Assembly: GCA_947502635.1 (NCBI GenBank)
Contig: CANNAN010000010.1
Span: forward strand, 62,001 to 126,000
Reading direction: 5' to 3'
Source: an uncultured Flavobacteriaceae bacterium
GTDB lineage: Bacteria; Bacteroidota; Bacteroidia; Flavobacteriales; Flavobacteriaceae
DNA length: 64,000 nucleotides
Of the stretch, positions 26,427 through 35,513 are shown one piece after another; the stretch's first letter is position 1; the number at the start of each line of letters is the position of its first letter. A program made the position numbers and the translations under genes. The notes beneath the pieces were generated by a model. The model was not told the origin of the DNA and ran no database searches. It was given only the letters and a program-made list of their open reading frames with translations.

Positions 26427-28898
26427 TTAATATTTCCATTGTAGGTTATTATTTTCATCAATATTGAGAATAATATGCGCTCCTTTTTCAATTTTACCAG
26501 ATATAATAAGTTTAGATAACGGAGATCTGAGGTCATTTCTTATAACCCCACGCAATGGTCTGGCACCATATTTAGGCGTAAATCCCTTTTTTGCCAAATG
26601 TGTAATGGCTTTATCTGATAGTTCTAAATGAATCCCTTGTTTTTCTAATGCTTTAAATAGATCTTTAAGCTGGATTTTAAAGATTTTAGCAACATTATCT
26701 TCTGTAATAGGAGAAAAAGGAATAATCTCAGTCAATCGTCCTAAAAATTCTGGTCTAAAATGGTTGCCCATCATTTCTAGTAAATCACTGGATTTTGGAA
26801 TGATTCCTTTGCTAAAAGATTCAACAATATGATTACTTCCAATATTAGAAGTAAATAAGATGACTGCATTTGAAAAATCACCTTCTTTTCCTAATCTATC
26901 ATGCAGTTTTCCTTCATCTAAAATTTGGAGAAAAATATCAAAAACCGAAGGATGTGCTTTTTCAATTTCATCAAAAAGAACAATAGAATATGGTTTTTGT
27001 CTAATTTTATTAACAAGCAATCCACCTTCTTCATAGCCTACATACCCTGGAGGTGCTCCATATAGAAGAGCAGCAGAGTGTTCTTCTTTAAACTCAGACA
27101 TGTCAAACCTTATAATTGAGGTTTCTGTTTGAAATAAAAATTCGGCCAATGCTTTAGCCAATTCTGTCTTACCAGTCCCTGTTGGTCCAGAGAAAAAGAA
27201 GGATCCCGTTGGTAATCCAGGTTTACTTAATCCAGAACGTGATTCTAAAACAGCTTCTGTAATTACTTTAACAGCATGATCTTGTCCAATAACGCGTTTT
27301 TGTAATTCGGCTTCCATATTAAGCAAACGTTCTTTCTCATCACTTTGAAGTTTTCCTGTTGGAATCCCTGTTTTATTTGCTATGGTAGAAGCAATGTCTG
27401 CTTTGGTAATATTTGTTTTTTTCTGACTTGCCGTTTCATTAAGTTGATCAAGTAGTTTCTCAAGTAAAGTAAAACCTGTTTTAGGTTCTTCTATATTTTG
27501 ATAAAGTAATTCTTCAGGAATATCACTAAATAATAAATAGCTTAGTTTATTCTTCATTTGAAGATTTAACCAGGCTTGTTCTGTAAGTAATTCTTCCGTT
27601 TTTAAACCACTGTTTTTTAGCGTTTCTAACTGAATCTTTAAAGCCGCTATTTCGGGTTGGGATGTCTGAATCATGAACTTTGTAGCAGACATGGTTCTGT
27701 CTATTAAATCGATAGCAGAATCTGGTAAACTACGTTCTTTATTATAACGCTTTGCTAAGCGTATGGCTTCTTTAATCCCTCCTTTGTCTATATCTAGTTG
27801 GTGATGATTCGTATAATACGATATCGTATTCGCAATCATTCTTAACGCTTCATCTTCATTGGGCTCATCTAAACGTATTATTTCAAATTGTCTCGATAGA
27901 CCTTCATCGGTTTCAATATGTTTTCTAAATGAATCGTTTGTTGCTGTTCCTATAATTGTTAAATCTCCTTTAACCAATTCTGCTTTTAAAATATTAGCTA
28001 AACCCTGATTTCCAGAATTTTTATCAGTTAAATTATTTAATTCATCAATTAAAAGAATAGGCTTGTCAAAATGCTTTACCGCCTCAATTACTTTTTTTAA
28101 TCGATCTTCAATCTCTCCTTTATAACCTGCACCAGAAACTAAATGAATAAAATCTAGTTCAAAAACTCTGGCATTTTTTAAATGTTCTGGAATAGACTCA
28201 TTAAGCGTTGCATAGGTTAACCCATTTAGAAGTACTGTTTTCCCTACGCCAGGATCTCCCAATACTAAAACATTTGGTTTAGAACGTCTCCCAAGAATTT
28301 CTGTTATCATTTTAATTTCTGAGTCCCGACCAGAAATTTTTTCAAGAGACTCATTTTTAGCGTAAGCAGTTTTGTCTATACAATAGGTTTCTAAAATAGC
28401 ATTGGAAGCTGTATTTTTATTTGCCGTAGAATTGTTAGAAATAATATCTTTAACCTCTGTTGGTTGATGCCCGTTTGCAGTTAAGTTATTAATGACCTCT
28501 GCAGGCGTAAGTGGCATTGTTTTGAGTTGTTCAAATGTGAAACCGACACCAGGTGTGCATAGGGCTATTAAAACACAAAATTCATTAACGTCTTCGACTC
28601 CAATTTTAAATTTAGCACTTTCGGCTTCATAAAAAACAGCTTCAATAGAGTTATCACTACTAGGATTCTCTGGGACTTTAGTTGTTCTTGGTAAGGCTTC
28701 TAATCTTACTTCTGCCCACTCTTCAACATAATAGGCATCTTGACCAATACTTTCAATGTATTTCAGCATCCCGACATTTTTGTGTAAAAGCGCCTTTAAC
28801 AAGTGAGCTGATGAATATTCTGCGTGCGAATATTCTCTCGCTATAGCCTGTGAGATATGTATAGTTTCTATTAATTTATGGGGCATTTTATCTATCAT
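26427..28898 (-). CDS. tssH: T6SS sheath-recycling AAA+ ATPase TssH/ClpV
   Basis: This 823-aa ClpB-like ATPase has an N-terminal Clp repeat domain (1-140), first AAA domain with Walker A GDPGVGKT (about 213-220) and Walker B LLIDELNN (about 284), a short middle region and second AAA domain with GPTGTGKTE (about 570) and VLFDEIEKAH (about 635). The short middle region, together with the sheath genes just downstream, fits ClpV, which disassembles contracted TssB/TssC sheaths. It is the first gene of the minus-strand set. Confidence 0.93.
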   Translation of the reverse strand: MIDKMPHKLIETIHISQAIAREYSHAEYSSAHLLKALLHKNVGMLKYIESIGQDAYYVEEWAEVRLEALPRTTKVPENPSSDNSIEAVFYEAESAKFKIGVEDVNEFCVLIALCTPGVGFTFEQLKTMPLTPAEVINNLTANGHQPTEVKDIISNNSTANKNTASNAILETYCIDKTAYAKNESLEKISGRDSEIKMITEILGRRSKPNVLVLGDPGVGKTVLLNGLTYATLNESIPEHLKNARVFELDFIHLVSGAGYKGEIEDRLKKVIEAVKHFDKPILLIDELNNLTDKNSGNQGLANILKAELVKGDLTIIGTATNDSFRKHIETDEGLSRQFEIIRLDEPNEDEALRMIANTISYYTNHHQLDIDKGGIKEAIRLAKRYNKERSLPDSAIDLIDRTMSATKFMIQTSQPEIAALKIQLETLKNSGLKTEELLTEQAWLNLQMKNKLSYLLFSDIPEELLYQNIEEPKTGFTLLEKLLDQLNETASQKKTNITKADIASTIANKTGIPTGKLQSDEKERLLNMEAELQKRVIGQDHAVKVITEAVLESRSGLSKPGLPTGSFFFSGPTGTGKTELAKALAEFLFQTETSIIRFDMSEFKEEHSAALLYGAPPGYVGYEEGGLLVNKIRQKPYSIVLFDEIEKAHPSVFDIFLQILDEGKLHDRLGKEGDFSNAVILFTSNIGSNHIVESFSKGIIPKSSDLLEMMGNHFRPEFLGRLTEIIPFSPITEDNVAKIFKIQLKDLFKALEKQGIHLELSDKAITHLAKKGFTPKYGARPLRGVIRNDLRSPLSKLIISGKIEKGAHIILNIDENNNLQWKY

Positions 28899-29223
28899 CT
28901 AAATAATTGAAGATTATTATAAACGTTAAATCTACTAAAAAAGTTTGTTTTTGAAGAATTTTATTATAAAAGAGGTGAGAAAAAAAATAATATGAGTAAG
29001 TGTGAATCTGTCAAAATAAGTTTTTTTTTCTTAATATTTGCTTGATTTGTAAAGCTTTATGTATGGTTTTAGGGGGTTTTTAGGAAGCGTATTAACCAAT
29101 TAATATTGGTCTAAACCTTGAAGGGGATTAGAGGTTTTTTTTGTCTAATTGAAATTTTTAAATCAAAAAAAGGATACTGTTTTAGAATAAAACGGATTTA
29201 ATTTATAAAGTTACGATTTATTT

Positions 29224-29325
29224 TTAGCTCAATTAGAAGGAAATGATTTCACTATATATTAATAATTAAAAATAGCATTGACCTTTTAATCAGAAAGTCA
29301 CAGGTTCGAGAATAGTCTCTGCTAT
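29224..29325 (+). pseudogene. Degenerate tRNA-like sequence (Lys-like anticodon arm)
   Basis: Positions 29226-29246 resemble a tRNA D-arm (tagctcaattagaaggaaat), and 29281-29323 resemble an anticodon arm with ttttaatcagaaag, then caggttcgag like a T-arm. The spacing is too long (about 40 nt inserted) and the acceptor stem does not pair, so it would not fold as a functional tRNA. The cttttaatcag order is like tRNA-Lys. A relic of this kind next to a secretion locus may mark an old integration site. Confidence 0.4.
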
Positions 29326-29333
29326 TAATAAAT

Positions 29334-29361
29334 AAAACTTCTCATAAATGTGAAGTTTTGT
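29334..29361 (+). terminator. Hairpin after the tRNA-like relic
   Basis: An 8-bp stem (aaaacttc at 29334-29341 with gaagtttt at 29352-29359) around a 10-nt loop is followed by a gt-tt run. Its placement right after the tRNA-like sequence is what one expects for a tRNA terminator. Confidence 0.5.
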
Positions 29362-29448
29362 TTACTTCAATATCTCTAAACACAAATTTCTTCAGTAAAT
29401 CATAATATTTAATTTAAATTAGCATTATTTAGTTATTAGTCCTGATTA

Positions 29449-30477
29449 ATGTTAAAAACGATTCAAATAATTGCCTTGTTACAAGGTTTATTTCTACTCT
29501 TTATTCTTTTTAAACATAAAGAGAATTATAAGAAACCCAACTTCTGGTTATTATTGGGGTCTGTAATCTCTGTATTATTTTATGCCATTGGAGATGATGA
29601 TTATAATCTTTTTGTTGAAGATGCTAATTGGTTTCTTTTTCACGAGACCTTAATTATTACATTTTTCTTCTTGTTTGTGAGATATTATAAATCTGAAAAA
29701 GAGACTTTTAACTCTAAAGATTTTCTCTTTTTTATTCCATATGTGGTAAATGTGCTTTTACATATAGGAGCGGCAATAGGGTTATTAGAACCCCATACTT
29801 TTTTTACGGTTCTAATAAGACTTATAGAACTTACTTTTGCAGTCTATTTGTTGTATTCAATTTATGATGTTTTTAAAGCTGAAAAAGAAAAATGGTTGCT
29901 CTTTTTTATTATACCACTTACGCTTATTTTTATTATAGATGAATTGTCTTTTGTGATAACCAATTCTAACGAATCACCATATTTTTTAGATAGTTACGGA
30001 ATTATACTTATTGCTGTTTTTCTGTTTTATTTTGTGTTATACAAGTTAATTATTACTCCAAAAGATGTACTGCCAACATCACAAGATTCTAAATATAAGA
30101 CATCTACTTTAACAGACACATCTATTGAGCATTTAAAAAATGAATTGAAACGGTTAGTGGTAGGAGAGAAATGGTTTAAAAACCAAAAACTAACTGTTGA
30201 TGATGTAGCAAAAGAATTAAAAGTACCGAGGCAACAACTGTCTGAAGTTTTAAACATACATATGCAGATGGGGTTTCAAGATTTTTTGAATCATTATCGT
30301 GTTGAAGAATTTATACAATATTTACAAAATGACACCTATAAAAACTATACGCTTTTAGGTATTGCCAATGAGGTAGGGTTTAATTCAAAATCGTCTTTTA
30401 ATACTGTCTTTAAAAAATTAAAAGGAATGACTCCCAGTCAATACAAAAAGATGTTATCTGATGATGAGTACGCTTGA
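29449..30477 (+). CDS. Membrane-anchored AraC-family transcriptional regulator
   Basis: This 342-aa protein has an N-terminal membrane half with about seven hydrophobic spans (residues 1-205) and a C-terminal HTH_18-type AraC DNA-binding domain (about 230-340), with LTVDDVAKELKVPRQQLSEVLN and GIANEVGFNSKSSFNTVFKKLKGMTPSQYKK (split here: GIANEVGFNSKSSF and KLKGMTPSQYKK). The usual reading of this layout is that the membrane part senses a signal and the HTH half binds DNA. No neighbour points to its target; the adjacent divergent space also leads to tssH. Confidence 0.75.
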   Translation: MLKTIQIIALLQGLFLLFILFKHKENYKKPNFWLLLGSVISVLFYAIGDDDYNLFVEDANWFLFHETLIITFFFLFVRYYKSEKETFNSKDFLFFIPYVVNVLLHIGAAIGLLEPHTFFTVLIRLIELTFAVYLLYSIYDVFKAEKEKWLLFFIIPLTLIFIIDELSFVITNSNESPYFLDSYGIILIAVFLFYFVLYKLIITPKDVLPTSQDSKYKTSTLTDTSIEHLKNELKRLVVGEKWFKNQKLTVDDVAKELKVPRQQLSEVLNIHMQMGFQDFLNHYRVEEFIQYLQNDTYKNYTLLGIANEVGFNSKSSFNTVFKKLKGMTPSQYKKMLSDDEYA

Positions 30478-30546
30478 AATAAATACCTATATTTAAAATA
30501 GTTTTGATTTTCTCAAGATCATCAGAAAAAGAAACACTCCTAAATG

Positions 30547-30585
30547 AAACGTTCAGAAAACGTATTTTGAACGTTTTTTGTTTTT
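30547..30585 (+). terminator. Terminator after the AraC-type gene
   Basis: A 9-bp stem (aaacgttca, 30547-30555, with tgaacgttt, 30568-30576) around a 12-nt loop is followed by ttttgtttttt. It lies 70 nt past the stop at 30477. Confidence 0.75.
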
Positions 30586-30730
30586 TAAATAAACGTATGT
30601 AAATAGTTTTTAATGAGTATGTTGTGTTTTGTTTTGATTTAAAAGAGTGTAATAAGCGTATTCTGAACCTGCTTTATTTTCATAAGCCTAAAAGCTCCCA
30701 TACTTTTGATTTGAATCTCATTTAAATCAT

Positions 30731-30946
30731 ATTAAAATAGAAAAAATCAAGACATATATAACACCAAGAAATCTATTGATTTTCAATTTGATTTTGATAC
30801 TTCTTTTTTTCCTTTTTGGTTGTTCAATAGATGATGATACGCATCTTTTCAATACAGTTGTACCTAAAGAGAGAATCATTTCACTCTTACCAAATATATA
30901 CTCCAAGTACAATAGTCATGACATTAAAATTATAAACTTAAGATGA
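30731..30946 (+). CDS. Tiny lipoprotein-like frame coupled to the glycosyltransferase
   Basis: An open frame with no ATG runs from 30731 to a stop at 30944-30946 and overlaps the next gene start in ATGA. It encodes a hydrophobic stretch (LLIFNLILILLFFLFGC) with a lipobox-like FLFGC, followed by SIDDDTHLF and about 35 more residues. Possible starts are TTG at 30776 or 30788, or ATT at 30731. The exact ATGA overlap and a lipobox with acidic residue after Cys favour a real product; lack of ATG speaks against it. It may be the 3' remnant of a longer lipoprotein. Confidence 0.4.
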   Translation: MKIEKIKTYITPRNLLIFNLILILLFFLFGCSIDDDTHLFNTVVPKERIISLLPNIYSKYNSHDIKIINLR

Positions 30947-31722
30947 ATACAAATTTTGAATTAGCAATTGTAATCCCATGTTATAATGAAGCTTCGAGAC
31001 TTAAAATAAAACATTATAAACGGTTTCTTAATAGTTATCAAGTATTATTGTGCTTTGTAAATGATGGTTCTTCAGATAATACAATGGAAGAACTTACGCG
31101 TATAAAAAAACAGTGCCCATCACAAGTGTATTTAATAGACCAATCACAAAATTTAGGAAAAGCCGAAGCGGTTAGAATAGGTGTTTTAAAATGTGCTAAA
31201 GAATACGATCTTGAGAAGATAGCTTATTTAGATGCAGACTTATCAACTTCTTTAGAAGAATGTGTATCCATAAGTGAAGAAATTTCAGTAATCACTCATT
31301 TTGCTTTTGGGTCTCGTATTGCAAAATTAGATACTACTATAAATAGAAAACAGTACCGGTTTTTAATAGGTAGAACCATTGCTACACTTATTTCAAAACA
31401 GTTGAAACTAAAAATATATGATACCCAATGTGGCTGTAAAGTATTTAGCAGGTCATTGGCTGAGGTTCTATTTCAAGATGAATTTATTTCTCGTTGGCTG
31501 TTTGATGTTGAGCTATTCCATCGTTTAATTTTACTATACGGTAAAAATCAATTGAAATATGTTGTAAAAGAAATTCCGATTCAATTTTGGAATGACACCG
31601 AAGATTCCAAAGTACCATTAAGTTATTTCTTTAAGCTTTGGATTGATTTACGAAGTATTGGAAAAGCCTATAAAAATCCTATTGAAATTTTAGAAGTTAA
31701 AAATGAAGCGATACTCGAATAA
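30943..31722 (+). CDS. DPM-like GT2 glycosyltransferase
   Basis: This 259-aa family-2 glycosyltransferase has AIVIPCYNEASRL (about 9-21), FVNDGSSDNT (about 38) and YLDADLSTS (about 95), the nucleotide-sugar and metal motifs, then a RFLIGRTIATLIS segment and TQCGCKVFSR (about 165), typical of dolichyl-phosphate-glucose/mannose synthases. It would charge an undecaprenyl carrier with a sugar on the cytoplasmic face. The ATG overlaps the stop of the small upstream frame, and the stop overlaps the next gene by 20 nt, so the two glycosyltransferases are one operon. Confidence 0.85.
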   Translation: MNTNFELAIVIPCYNEASRLKIKHYKRFLNSYQVLLCFVNDGSSDNTMEELTRIKKQCPSQVYLIDQSQNLGKAEAVRIGVLKCAKEYDLEKIAYLDADLSTSLEECVSISEEISVITHFAFGSRIAKLDTTINRKQYRFLIGRTIATLISKQLKLKIYDTQCGCKVFSRSLAEVLFQDEFISRWLFDVELFHRLILLYGKNQLKYVVKEIPIQFWNDTEDSKVPLSYFFKLWIDLRSIGKAYKNPIEILEVKNEAILE

Positions 31723-33109
31723 TATTTCCTTTTTTACTTATGCAGTTATAGGGTTGTTCGTTTTAAGAGGAATCTTAAATGCAGCAATTCCTTTAATGGA
31801 TAAAACCGAAGCGCGGTATGCCGAAATAGCCAGAATCATGGCGGAAACTAATAATTGGGTAACACCTCAAATAGATTATGGCATACCATTCTGGGCAAAA
31901 CCACCTTTGTCGACGTGGTTATCGGCTTTGAGTTTTGACGTATTTGGAGTCAATGAATTTGCCGCTAGATTTCCCTATCTTTTATTAGGGTTTGCATTGG
32001 TGTTTTTAATTGGTAAATATGCTAAAAGAGAACGGCTACCATTTTTCTTACCAGGTTTTATACTATTAACTATACCAGAATTTTTATTGCATGGAGGTGT
32101 CGTTTCAACAGATACAGCCTTGGCATTTTGTGTTGCATTAACCATGCTTAGTTTTTGGGAAGCCATGCAAGAACATGCCAAAAAATATTGGAAATATCTC
32201 ATTTTTGTAGGTATAGGTCTTGGCTTGCTGGCAAAAGGCCCTATCATTGGAATTCTTACCATGCCACCAATTATAGTATGGATTATTCTTTTTAAAAAAA
32301 CAAAAAACGTTGTAAAAATGATCCCTTTCATAATAGGAGGGATGCTTACAATAGGTATCGCTGTTCCATGGTATTTGTTGGCAGAAAAAGCAACACCTGG
32401 ATTTATTGATTATTTTGTAGTAGGTGAACATTTTAAACGCTTTTTCGATTCAAGTTGGAACGGTGACAAATATGGTTTCCCAAAGTCTCAACCGTTAGGT
32501 ATTATTTGGGCATTTCTGTTGTTGTTTGCCCTACCTTGGATTCCTGTAGTTCTTTATAAACTTTGGAAACAAAGACATAAACTATTTAAAAATGAATGGT
32601 TGGCTTTCTTAGTCTTGTGGTTATTGTGGACGCCTTTATTTTTTACTTTTTCAAAAAGCCTCATACATCCATATATAATGCCTGTTATGGTGCCCGTAGC
32701 TCTTTTAATGTCTCATTGGTTTCCTGCATTTAAAAATAAAAAAGGTTTGTCGAAAATAGCATTAACCATACCTGTGCTTTTATTGCTGGTGGTAATAGTT
32801 AGTAATACTTCTGGTTATACTAAAAATATTGCTCCTACAGATAAGTATTTAATTCAGGATCAAGTAATTGAAGGAAGTGGGCTCTATCATTTAAACTCAA
32901 AATCATATTCAAGTCAATTTTACTCAAAAGGACATATTGAAAATATAACAGGTGATAATTTAGAGAAGAAAATTAAATCTAATAAAGAGTCTTTTATGGT
33001 TATTATTAGTAACAAAGCGTTTGAGGAAATAGCTGTAGCGTATCAAGAAAAATTAAAACCTCTTGATAAAAATCGTAAAAAAGGGATTTATATGTACTCA
33101 AAAGAATAG
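31703..33109 (+). CDS. ArnT-like membrane glycosyltransferase (GT83/PMT-type)
   Basis: This 468-aa integral membrane protein has about ten spans. The N-terminal part carries DKTEARYAEIARIM (about 25-40) and WAKPPLSTW, loop motifs of the ArnT/PMT family, followed by STDTALAFCVALTM. The pathway would take a lipid-linked sugar made by the upstream GT2 and transfer it to lipid A or another outer-envelope acceptor in the periplasm. Gene pairing by a 20-nt overlap supports this. Substrate not deducible from sequence. Confidence 0.85.
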   Translation: MKRYSNNISFFTYAVIGLFVLRGILNAAIPLMDKTEARYAEIARIMAETNNWVTPQIDYGIPFWAKPPLSTWLSALSFDVFGVNEFAARFPYLLLGFALVFLIGKYAKRERLPFFLPGFILLTIPEFLLHGGVVSTDTALAFCVALTMLSFWEAMQEHAKKYWKYLIFVGIGLGLLAKGPIIGILTMPPIIVWIILFKKTKNVVKMIPFIIGGMLTIGIAVPWYLLAEKATPGFIDYFVVGEHFKRFFDSSWNGDKYGFPKSQPLGIIWAFLLLFALPWIPVVLYKLWKQRHKLFKNEWLAFLVLWLLWTPLFFTFSKSLIHPYIMPVMVPVALLMSHWFPAFKNKKGLSKIALTIPVLLLLVVIVSNTSGYTKNIAPTDKYLIQDQVIEGSGLYHLNSKSYSSQFYSKGHIENITGDNLEKKIKSNKESFMVIISNKAFEEIAVAYQEKLKPLDKNRKKGIYMYSKE

Positions 33110-33307
33110 AATGGTAAAAGAATTATTCTTTGGGACCCTTTTTTATTTTTCAACAACACTAAGGCACGATAAATTAATCCTTCGAGAAAACAATAAATAG
33201 TATTGTATTTTCGTCATAGTTATTTTCTTTCTTAAGTTTATAAAAAACAAATCTAGAGGCGTGGAGCAGAAAGGTATTAATAATCGATATCAAGTTAACT
33301 AATATAA

Positions 33308-34645
33308 CTAGATGCCCCAACGCATACCTAATGAGGCCCTGCTGCGGTCTTTAAATTGTCCAAAAAGATAGTTTTTATTTCCATAAAACAAACTGCTGCC
33401 TAGAATCAACTGGGTATTTGTGTTGACCCAATAACTCATTTGCGGTTTTATATAACCATCTCCATGATTTGTATTTTGAACCCAAAGAATCTCTGCACTA
33501 AAAGTATCGTTCAGCATTTCTCTGGAAAGCTTTAAAGACATATTAGTTTCAAACAAATTTCTATTATAAGGCGAAATATTATCGGTAATGATATCGCTAA
33601 ATAATTGTGCGCTAATAATATTTTCTCCTTTTATATAATCTATTCCAATAGCAGATTTAAATATATTTCCAAATTCAATGTTATGTATGGCTGTTGGATT
33701 TGTAGAAGAGAAATTTTGATTAAAAATATAAGCAATTTCACCTCTAAAGGTTGATGATCCAAATACCTTATTGAATGTTCCGCCAATTAAATGCTGCCGT
33801 TCAAATTTTGGACTAATGACTATATACGGAGTATTGGTTTCTGTAATTTGTAGTGTGTTATAAAAAACGGGTAAATCGTCATAGTAATAAAAATAATTTA
33901 ATGAGACGTCCCAACCTTTGGTGAAGGCACTTAATTTAAAACCAATATCAGAATCGGCTATAAAACGCTTGGGTTTTTTCGTTTCATTTATAACTGTTGA
34001 AATGTCTTCAGGAGGTAATTGAAACAGGTTTTTGGTAAAGAACGGCGCATCGAACTCTTGAGTAATATGATAGGTGTTGTCTGGAATCCAAATTAATTGT
34101 ACACCCACATTCTTTATATCGAATTCCGCTTTTAAGGACCAAAGCGGAATTCGACTGTCTTCAAAATCATCCAAAATAAACTCCCTGAAGTTTTGGGGGT
34201 TCACTACATCCAATAGTTTTAAACCATCAGTCTCTCCCCAAACAATTTGTTGTTTACCAATAGTTAAACGTAATTTGTTTTTAATATTTGTATAAAAAAA
34301 GAATTCACGCAATTCTAAATTAGTACGGTCACCTATAAACAAGCGTTTACTAAAATCTGAGACCGTATTTTCTTCTGGAAAACCGTTTTCAAGATTGTCA
34401 TTTAGTTCTGTATAAAGCTGTCCTTTTAGTACAAATTTTGAATTTCTATTGAGTTTGTATAAAAATTCTGGTTTTAGAATTATTTCAGATTTTTGAAGTC
34501 CCTCTTTTTTAAATTCATACGAAAAATCAGAGGTAACAATAAGACTGGCTCTTAAAGCATCTTTAAATTTATTTTGCTTTTTTTGGGCTTGGGATTGAGC
34601 TCCTGCACAGAAAAGTAGCAATACGATTATATATTTATACAACAT
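33308..34645 (-). CDS. DUF1302-like outer membrane beta-barrel protein
   Basis: This 445-aa protein has a signal peptide (1-20, SQAQ) and alternating amphipathic strands ending in an aromatic/Ile tail (SLGMRWGI), as expected for outer-membrane insertion. GKQQIVWGETDGLKLLDVVNP (split: GKQQIVWGETDG, KLLDVVNPQNF) with ILDDFEDSRIPLW matches DUF1302 proteins. It is the last gene of a three-gene minus-strand operon with a LolA-like protein (31 nt) and an MMPL permease. Such trios in other bacteria move lipids or hydrophobic compounds across the envelope. Confidence 0.7.
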   Translation of the reverse strand: MLYKYIIVLLLFCAGAQSQAQKKQNKFKDALRASLIVTSDFSYEFKKEGLQKSEIILKPEFLYKLNRNSKFVLKGQLYTELNDNLENGFPEENTVSDFSKRLFIGDRTNLELREFFFYTNIKNKLRLTIGKQQIVWGETDGLKLLDVVNPQNFREFILDDFEDSRIPLWSLKAEFDIKNVGVQLIWIPDNTYHITQEFDAPFFTKNLFQLPPEDISTVINETKKPKRFIADSDIGFKLSAFTKGWDVSLNYFYYYDDLPVFYNTLQITETNTPYIVISPKFERQHLIGGTFNKVFGSSTFRGEIAYIFNQNFSSTNPTAIHNIEFGNIFKSAIGIDYIKGENIISAQLFSDIITDNISPYNRNLFETNMSLKLSREMLNDTFSAEILWVQNTNHGDGYIKPQMSYWVNTNTQLILGSSLFYGNKNYLFGQFKDRSRASLGMRWGI

Positions 34646-34676
34646 GATCTTTCGTTTTAAAGGTTATAAAAAATTG

Positions 34677-35480
34677 TTATAAACCATTTACAAGGGCTTC
34701 TTTTGTGAATGCATCATCATTAATTTCATTTTGATAATCGATATCATGAATACGGAAAATAGTTTCATGACTGGTTTTGTGATTTTTCACATCTATCTGA
34801 TGGTACGTCCAAATACCTTGCACTTTTTTAATGTCTTTGATTTCAATAGTTTTTAAATGGTTACCTGCAACATCCCAACTATCTGCTTTTCTTAGCATCC
34901 ATATCGTGGCATCTACCCACAATTTTGCCTTGCTATATCCAAGTTCTTTGGCGATCTCATTATTTTTTGGAATGCCTTCAATAACAAAGCATTCTTGTCC
35001 ATCGATTGTTTCTTTACCAATGGTTTTATAATTATAATCATCACGACTAATTCTGGTTTCAAGTTTAATATCTTCATACGTTAGGTCGGTGCCTAAAAAA
35101 TAATCACCTCGATTAGCAGCAGAGATACGGCGTGTTTTTCGTAGGGCGGGCATGTATAACCATTGGTCATCATCTAAAGAAGCATCTGGATAATCATACG
35201 TTAAAAAGGCAGTCCCCATGACACTCTTTGGTGTGAGGTAAAAAATAGCCAGACGTTTTTCATCTCCAAAATATTTACGGAGCGATGTTGTTTCTCTAAC
35301 TCTAACTTTTCCTCTTTTATCTTTGAGTTCCATAGTGAGTTTTCTGCTCATAGAAATGCCTTCATTTCTAGCATGTGTTTTATCAGCAATACTTTGTCCA
35401 GATGGTAATGTTTGTCCAATACTATTTATTGGAAATAGTAATCCTATTGCCAAAAGGCCTATTATAAATTTTGTTTTCAT
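34677..35480 (-). CDS. LolA-like periplasmic outer-membrane lipoprotein-sorting protein
   Basis: This 267-aa protein has a signal peptide (1-22) and a LolA_like (PF17131-type) fold: SMRKLTMEL-like strand SMSRKLTMELKDKRG, YLTPKSVMGTAFL, QWLYMPALRKTRRI and RGDYFLGTDLTYEDI. The hydrophobic cavity probably carries a lipid between the RND permease and the outer membrane protein. It lies 33 nt after the MMPL gene and 31 nt before the DUF1302-like gene. Confidence 0.8.
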   Translation of the reverse strand: MKTKFIIGLLAIGLLFPINSIGQTLPSGQSIADKTHARNEGISMSRKLTMELKDKRGKVRVRETTSLRKYFGDEKRLAIFYLTPKSVMGTAFLTYDYPDASLDDDQWLYMPALRKTRRISAANRGDYFLGTDLTYEDIKLETRISRDDYNYKTIGKETIDGQECFVIEGIPKNNEIAKELGYSKAKLWVDATIWMLRKADSWDVAGNHLKTIEIKDIKKVQGIWTYHQIDVKNHKTSHETIFRIHDIDYQNEINDDAFTKEALVNGL

Positions 35481-35513
35481 GTTTACTGTTTTTATTATTA
35501 ATATTATTTATTT

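Larger units (their letters stand above)
28899..29448. other. 550-nt gap at the right edge of the T6SS locus
   Basis: No gene is seen. It must hold the tssH promoter (minus strand) and the AraC-type regulator promoter (plus strand), both unidentified. It also contains a short AT-rich stretch with several T-runs (29010-29160) and a degenerate tRNA-like sequence with its hairpin, listed separately. Confidence 0.6.
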
